The notes below the pieces were generated by a model, which did not search any database, was not told the origin of the DNA, and saw only the letters and a program-made list of their open reading frames with translations. A DNA stretch of 64,000 bases, taken from the NCBI RefSeq assembly GCF_030689305.1, contig NZ_JAUYVM010000006.1, forward strand, positions 248,001-312,000, written 5' to 3'. Positions 59,688-64,000 of the stretch are shown here, one piece after another. The DNA comes from Vibrio penaeicida. GTDB taxonomy: Bacteria; Pseudomonadota; Gammaproteobacteria; Enterobacterales; Vibrionaceae. Every line of letters begins with the position of its first letter. Position 1 is the stretch's first letter. The position numbers and the translations under genes were made by a program.

Positions 59688-60257
59688 CTAGAATGGAATA
59701 TCGTCATCGAAATCCATTGGCGGCTCATTGTATTGAGGTTGAGCCTGTTGAGGCGCTTGTTGCTGCGGCTGTGACTGCTGCTGTGACTGCTGCTGTTGCG
59801 CTGCAGGTTGTTGATAAGACTGCTGCTGTTGCGTTGGCTGTTGTGGCTGCCCCCAACCTCCTTGCTGCTGTCCCATGCCTTGACCTGGAGCACCTTGCCC
59901 TTGCTGGCGACCGCCAAGCATTTGCATTACACCATTGAAGCCCTGAACAACCACTTCTGTTGTGTAGCGATCTTGACCGCTTTGATCTTGCCACTTACGA
60001 GTTTGCAATTGACCTTCAATGTATACCTGCGAGCCTTTACGCAAATATTCACCCGCTACTTCAGCCAGTTTTCCAAACAAAGCAACACGATGCCATTCTG
60101 TTTTTTCACGCTGCTCGCCTGTCGCTTTATCACGCCACGATTCTGAAGTCGCAATGGTAATGTTTGCCACAGCACCGCCGCTAGGCATATAGCGGATTTC
60201 TGGGTCATTACCTAAATTCCCCACTAAAATAACTTTATTTATTCCACGGCTAGCCAT
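59688..60257 (-). CDS. ssb: Single-stranded DNA-binding protein
   Basis: This 189-aa SSB has an N-terminal OB fold (residues 1-112, [20 protein letters not shown]), a glutamine-rich linker (about 115-175) and the acidic tip DFDDDIPF, which recruits partners such as the chi subunit HolC (also in this window). ATG with ACGGAG upstream. The linker is rich in Gln (many CAG/CAA codons), longer than in E. coli. Confidence 0.97.
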   Translation of the reverse strand: MASRGINKVILVGNLGNDPEIRYMPSGGAVANITIATSESWRDKATGEQREKTEWHRVALFGKLAEVAGEYLRKGSQVYIEGQLQTRKWQDQSGQDRYTTEVVVQGFNGVMQMLGGRQQGQGAPGQGMGQQQGGWGQPQQPTQQQQSYQQPAAQQQQSQQQSQPQQQAPQQAQPQYNEPPMDFDDDIPF

Positions 60258-60301
60258 GTTTTGCTCCGTCTAAATTCACTTCGACTAAAATTTAACGCTC
60301 A

Positions 60302-60329
60302 AGGATACCATGATATCAGCAATGCTCAA
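60302..60329 (-). promoter_or_regulatory. Candidate ssb promoter
   Basis: On the minus strand TTGAGC (60329-60324) and TATCCT (60307-60302) are separated by 16 bp, about 45 nt upstream of the ssb ATG. Confidence 0.4.
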
Positions 60330-60658
60330 ATCAAGACCTACATACTAAAATTATAGTTCCTAGTTACCTCTTGGGTTAGGGTCTTTTAACTGGGAGTAAC
60401 TTGAGTGTCAACATTATTTGTATACGTTCATCATGGCAGATAAGCATATGAAATCGCAACGAGATATTGGATCATTCGACTCTTTTTTAGAAACCGCCGA
60501 ATTTCAAATCACTATTATAAATATCAATTACTTAAAATATTATCCTCTGCGTTTCTATTTTGGGATGCTCTACAAGAAACGAAGCCAGTGATCGCCATTT
60601 TTGCTTTATAAAAAATGATTGATAAATTATTTTTGAACGTTAGATATTCAAACTATTT

Positions 60659-60664
60659 TATAAT
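60659..60664 (+). promoter_or_regulatory. Candidate -10 box for qstR
   Basis: A TATAAT lies 46 bp before the chosen qstR ATG. A TTGAAC at 60633-60638 is 20 bp upstream, too far for an ordinary promoter, so an activator is likely. Confidence 0.4.
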
Positions 60665-60709
60665 CTTGATGAATACTTCATCGTGCACCTTTTGGCCGTG
60701 GATTCAAAC

Positions 60710-61369
60710 ATGAACGAAAAACCGCTATCACCTGATATTTTCTTGGTTTCTGATAACAGCCAAGGTCACACGTTTCTTTCAAAGACTTTGCTATCAAAAC
60801 TCTCCAATAAGATAGGTAGGGAAGCGAAAGCCGTTACAGCAAAAGATGTGTATTGCCTTGATGAAACAATCAACCCTCTTCTTTTCTTGATCGATACAAC
60901 GCATATTTTGGATGACTCCATACTTCAAGAAGCGCTTTTTAGCTTCCCCCAAAAGGTTTACACCATATTGCTGAATGTTGATACGCAAATGACGCTTTCT
61001 GAAATACTGAAATGGCGCTGTCTGTATGGCTATTTCTTAAAAACAGACTCACAAGATGATATCTGCAAGGGTGTCGAGTGCATCACAAGGGGTCAAAGTT
61101 GGTTACCACGAGACACGATGACTCAAATGGTGGATTACTATCAAACCGCCATGGTCAGTCACAAACCCGCTTTTGATGTTGAGTTAACCCGCAGAGAACT
61201 TGATGTTCTGCAAAGCCTGAAAACCGGCGCTTCCAACATGGAGATTGCTGATGAGCTTTTTATCAGTGAGCACACTATAAAATCACACCTATATAATATT
61301 TTTAAGAAACTGGATGTTAAAAATCGAATTCAAGCAATGGCGTGGGCTAAGCAGCATTTGTCTTCTTAA
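60710..61369 (+). CDS. qstR: LuxR/VpsT-family regulator QstR
   Basis: This 219-aa response-regulator-like protein has a receiver-type N-terminal half (about residues 8-125) and a C-terminal LuxR helix-turn-helix (about 158-217, ELTRRELDVLQSLKTG). In V. cholerae, QstR occupies this position between ssb and galU and activates competence and T6SS genes downstream of TfoX and HapR. Residues 131-134 read WLPR, where VpsT has a c-di-GMP-binding W-[FLM]-[TS]-R. I use the ATG at 60710; a GTG at 60683 is in frame and neither has a good ribosome site. Confidence 0.85.
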   Translation: MNEKPLSPDIFLVSDNSQGHTFLSKTLLSKLSNKIGREAKAVTAKDVYCLDETINPLLFLIDTTHILDDSILQEALFSFPQKVYTILLNVDTQMTLSEILKWRCLYGYFLKTDSQDDICKGVECITRGQSWLPRDTMTQMVDYYQTAMVSHKPAFDVELTRRELDVLQSLKTGASNMEIADELFISEHTIKSHLYNIFKKLDVKNRIQAMAWAKQHLSS

Positions 61370-61460
61370 AAATGTTCAACTTTTACAGTTCGATTCGCAC
61401 AGCGACCGTGGTAGAGTTAGGCACAATTTTAGGAACCAAATAATTCAATTAGGATAGATT

Positions 61461-62330
61461 ATGATTAAAAAGTGTTTGTTCCCTGCAGCTGGCTACGGTA
61501 CGCGCTTCTTACCTGCAACAAAATCGATGCCCAAAGAAATGATGCCAATCGTGAGCAAACCACTCATTGAATACGGCGTAGAAGAAGCGATCGAAGCAGG
61601 CATGGATGGCATGTGCATTGTAACTGGTCGCGGTAAGCACTCCATCATGGATCATTTCGATAAAAACTATGAGCTTGAGCACCAAATAAACGGCACCAAC
61701 AAAGAAGAATTGCTGGTCGATATTCGGAACGTGATTGAGTCGGCTCAATTCACTTATGTTCGCCAACGTGAAATGAAAGGCTTGGGGCACGCAATCTTAA
61801 CTGGTAAAGAGTTGGTTGGTGACAACCCATTCGCCGTTGTGCTTGCCGATGATCTTTGTGTAAACGAATCGCAAGGTGTTCTGGCTCAAATGGTTGCCCT
61901 TTACAAGCAATTTCGCTGCTCAATTGTCGCAGTACAAGAAGTACCAGAAGATGAAACTCATAAATACGGTGTCATTTCTGGTGAAATGATCAAAGACGAT
62001 CTATTCCGTGTTGATGATATGGTAGAAAAACCAGAAGCAGGCACAGCGCCAAGTAACTTAGCCATCATTGGACGCTATATTCTAACACCTGATATCTTCG
62101 AACTTATTGAACAAACAGAGCCAGGCAAAGGTGGAGAAATTCAAATTACCGATGCCCTTTTAAAGCAAGCGAAAGCCGGCTGTGTTCTGGCGTATAAGTT
62201 TAAAGGCAAAAGATTCGACTGCGGCAGCGTTGAAGGATACATCGAAGCGACTAACTACTGCTTTGAAAACCTTTACCAAAAAGACAAAAAGAAGACAGAA
62301 TTAGATAAACACTCGACTCACAAAGCATAA
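61461..62330 (+). CDS. galU: UTP-glucose-1-phosphate uridylyltransferase
   Basis: This 289-aa nucleotidyltransferase makes UDP-glucose for LPS, capsule and galactose metabolism. Motif FPAAGYGTRFLPATKSMPKEM is the nucleotide-binding GxGTRxLPxTK element at the start, with VEKP near residue 188. The start ATG follows AGGATA. The gene is in the same strand as qstR and uvrA, in the V. cholerae-type order. Confidence 0.96.
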   Translation: MIKKCLFPAAGYGTRFLPATKSMPKEMMPIVSKPLIEYGVEEAIEAGMDGMCIVTGRGKHSIMDHFDKNYELEHQINGTNKEELLVDIRNVIESAQFTYVRQREMKGLGHAILTGKELVGDNPFAVVLADDLCVNESQGVLAQMVALYKQFRCSIVAVQEVPEDETHKYGVISGEMIKDDLFRVDDMVEKPEAGTAPSNLAIIGRYILTPDIFELIEQTEPGKGGEIQITDALLKQAKAGCVLAYKFKGKRFDCGSVEGYIEATNYCFENLYQKDKKKTELDKHSTHKA

Positions 62331-62370
62331 CGTCTTCTCTGCTGGATGAAGTATCAGTACCTAAGCTAAA

Positions 62371-62390
62371 TACTGTTATTTTATCCAGTA
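62371..62390 (+). promoter_or_regulatory. LexA (SOS) box of uvrA
   Basis: The sequence TACTG, ten bases, then CAGTA is a near-palindromic SOS box (consensus TACTGTATATATATACAGTA), 68 bp upstream of the uvrA ATG. A TTGCAC/TAATAC promoter-like pair with 15-bp spacing (62399-62425) follows it. LexA repression of uvrA is well established in related bacteria. Confidence 0.75.
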
Positions 62391-62457
62391 TTTTTTCTTT
62401 GCACAAAAATAAGTCTATGTAATACTTGTGGCTATCAATTACACAAGAGCATAGCAG

Positions 62458-64000
62458 ATGGACACCATTGATGTACGTGGCGCCAGAACCCACAACCTCA
62501 AAGACATAAACCTCACTATTCCACGAGACAAGTTAATTGTCATTACTGGGCTTTCTGGCTCAGGTAAGTCTTCTTTAGCCTTTGATACTCTTTATGCGGA
62601 AGGGCAACGCCGCTATGTCGAGTCTTTATCAGCCTATGCTCGCCAGTTTCTTTCATTGATGGAAAAACCGGATGTTGACCATATTGAAGGTTTATCCCCT
62701 GCAATCTCTATTGAACAAAAATCAACATCTCACAACCCAAGATCGACCGTAGGTACGATTACTGAGGTATACGATTATCTCCGACTTTTGTACGCTCGTG
62801 TAGGTGAACCTCGCTGCCCTGATCACAAAACACCATTGGCGGCTCAAACGGTTAGCCAAATGGTCGACAAGGTATTGGAACTGCCTGATGGCAGTAAAAT
62901 GATGTTGCTCGCCCCCATAGTTAAAGAACGAAAAGGGGAGCATGTTAAAACATTAGAAAATTTAGCCGCACAAGGCTTTATTCGAGCGCGAATTGATGGT
63001 GATATTTGCGATCTGTCTGATCCTCCAAGTTTGGAGCTTCATAAAAAACATACAATAGAGGTTGTTGTAGATAGGTTTAAGGTGCGAGGCGACCTTCAGC
63101 AACGTTTAGCCGAGTCGTTTGAAACGGCATTAGAGCTATCTGGCGGCATTGCCTCTGTATGCGATATGGATGACTCATCCAAGCAAGACATCATTTTTTC
63201 CGCTAATTTCGCCTGTTCGCACTGTGGCTATAGCATGCAGGAGCTTGAACCAAGACTGTTTTCATTTAACAACCCTGCGGGCGCATGTCCTACCTGCGAT
63301 GGCTTGGGTGTACAGCAGTTTTTTGACCCTAGTCGAATCATCGTTGATGCATCAATAAGTCTTGCAGATGGCGCAATTCGAGGCTGGGATAGAAAAAATT
63401 ATTACTACTATCAAATGCTGGGGGCCGTTGCGGATCATTACGGGTTTGACTTAGACACACCTTTCGATAAATTGCCGAAAAAATTTCAAGATGTAGTGCT
63501 TCGAGGCTCAGGTCGAACTCAAATTGAATTTACATACATCAATGATCGAGGTGATAGCCGAACGAAGAAGCACCCATTTGAAGGGATTCTCAATACTCTA
63601 GAACGCCGATACAGAGACACAGAGTCCAACTCTGTTCGTGAAGAGCTTTCCAAATACATTTCAACCAAGTCTTGTGGTACTTGTGGAGGCACTCGACTTC
63701 GAACTGAAGCACGCAATGTTTTTATCGAAGACACGCCATTACCAACCGTTGCTGAAATGAGTATCAGTGATGCAATGTCGTTTTTTCAAAACCTAGAGCT
63801 AACAGGTCAAAAAGCTAAGATCGCTGATAAGGTGATGAAAGAGATCAACGACCGACTCCACTTTCTAGTCAATGTTGGCCTTAATTACCTCAACCTTTCT
63901 CGAAGCGCCGAGACTTTATCTGGTGGTGAAGCCCAAAGAATCAGGCTGGCTAGCCAAATCGGTGCTGGCTTAGTTGGTGTTATGTATGTTCTGGATGAAC
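62458..64000 (+). CDS. uvrA: Excinuclease ABC subunit A (5' part)
   Basis: The first 514 codons of UvrA, the damage-recognition ATPase of nucleotide excision repair, are present; the gene continues past the right edge. Walker [10 protein letters not shown] is near residue 31, zinc-binding CSHCGY and CPTCDG near 250-280, and the ABC signature [16 protein letters not shown] near 485. Start ATG 62458 gives [19 protein letters not shown], the family start. It is under a probable LexA box. Confidence 0.97.
   Translation, partial: MDTIDVRGARTHNLKDINLTIPRDKLIVITGLSGSGKSSLAFDTLYAEGQRRYVESLSAYARQFLSLMEKPDVDHIEGLSPAISIEQKSTSHNPRSTVGTITEVYDYLRLLYARVGEPRCPDHKTPLAAQTVSQMVDKVLELPDGSKMMLLAPIVKERKGEHVKTLENLAAQGFIRARIDGDICDLSDPPSLELHKKHTIEVVVDRFKVRGDLQQRLAESFETALELSGGIASVCDMDDSSKQDIIFSANFACSHCGYSMQELEPRLFSFNNPAGACPTCDGLGVQQFFDPSRIIVDASISLADGAIRGWDRKNYYYYQMLGAVADHYGFDLDTPFDKLPKKFQDVVLRGSGRTQIEFTYINDRGDSRTKKHPFEGILNTLERRYRDTESNSVREELSKYISTKSCGTCGGTRLRTEARNVFIEDTPLPTVAEMSISDAMSFFQNLELTGQKAKIADKVMKEINDRLHFLVNVGLNYLNLSRSAETLSGGEAQRIRLASQIGAGLVGVMYVLDE

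Larger units (their letters stand above)
60258..60709. other. Divergent ssb/qstR intergenic region
   Basis: This 452-bp AT-rich gap holds a possible ssb promoter and a TATAAT for qstR (60659-60664). No LexA box is apparent near ssb. A 52-codon open frame (60433-60591) is present but has no ribosome site or recognisable family. Confidence 0.5.

Noticed and set aside
59725..60146. Long opposite-strand and alternate-frame reading frames over ssb
   Set aside because: They arise from the CAG/CAA-rich linker of ssb read in other frames, with low-complexity Ala/Leu/Ser products.
60433..60591. 52-codon open frame in the ssb/qstR gap
   Set aside because: It has no ribosome-binding site, no recognised family and lies in AT-rich promoter-like DNA, so it is not annotated as a gene.

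Overview
The window is chromosomal DNA from a gammaproteobacterium of the family Vibrionaceae, most likely a Vibrio. Four things point there: a complete MSHA (mannose-sensitive haemagglutinin) type IV pilus locus lying between ssb/csrD and mreBCD, a QstR-type competence regulator between ssb and galU, the mla/lpt/kds/rpoN block, and the general protein sequences. Nearly all of it is conserved housekeeping DNA. The only clearly accessory stretch is about 24.1-26.8 kb: a tRNA-Leu gene, tandem repeats, and a putative type II restriction-modification pair.

Layout. 1-457: start of an NRPS-like adenylating enzyme cut by the window edge. 742-10013 (minus strand): yrbG-kdsD-kdsC-lptC-lptA-lptB-rpoN-hpf-ptsN-rapZ-ptsO-mgtE, which joins Kdo synthesis, LPS export, sigma-54 and the nitrogen PTS. 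10270-14921 (plus): mlaFEDCB-ibaG-murA (phospholipid retrograde transport and the first committed step of peptidoglycan synthesis), then a PlsC-family acyltransferase. 15919-20992 (minus): pepA, holC and valS. 21184-23355 (plus): lptF-lptG, divergent from pepA. An RDD membrane protein and tRNA-Leu(CAA) follow.

24161-24492 holds three tandem copies of a roughly 108-bp unit that ends in a sequence resembling the tRNA 3' end. Next come a 271-aa candidate restriction endonuclease (plus) and a convergent C5-cytosine methyltransferase (minus). 26831-31203 carries pmbA, darP, tldD and a nitrilase-family hydrolase. 31241-39651 (minus) carries yhdP, rng, maf, mreD, mreC and mreB, which concern envelope integrity, cell shape and rRNA maturation. 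39824-59412 (minus) is the full MSHA locus, read csrD/mshH-mshI-J-K-L-M-N-E-G-F-B-A-C-D-O-P-Q. 59688-64000 contains ssb (minus), then qstR, galU and the first half of uvrA (plus). uvrA is preceded by a good LexA box.

How the genes work together: LptA, LptB, LptC, LptF and LptG are all present, in two separate clusters, so only LptD and LptE of the LPS bridge are missing from the window. KdsC and KdsD supply Kdo for the same molecule. MlaB-F maintains outer-membrane lipid asymmetry. The msh genes encode the retraction/extension ATPase, platform, alignment complex, secretin, major pilin and minor pilins. I found no complete transposon, integrase, CRISPR array or rRNA. I do not see a wholly new system. 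The least-explained parts are the tRNA-Leu tandem repeats with the adjoining restriction-modification pair and several strong intergenic inverted repeats.
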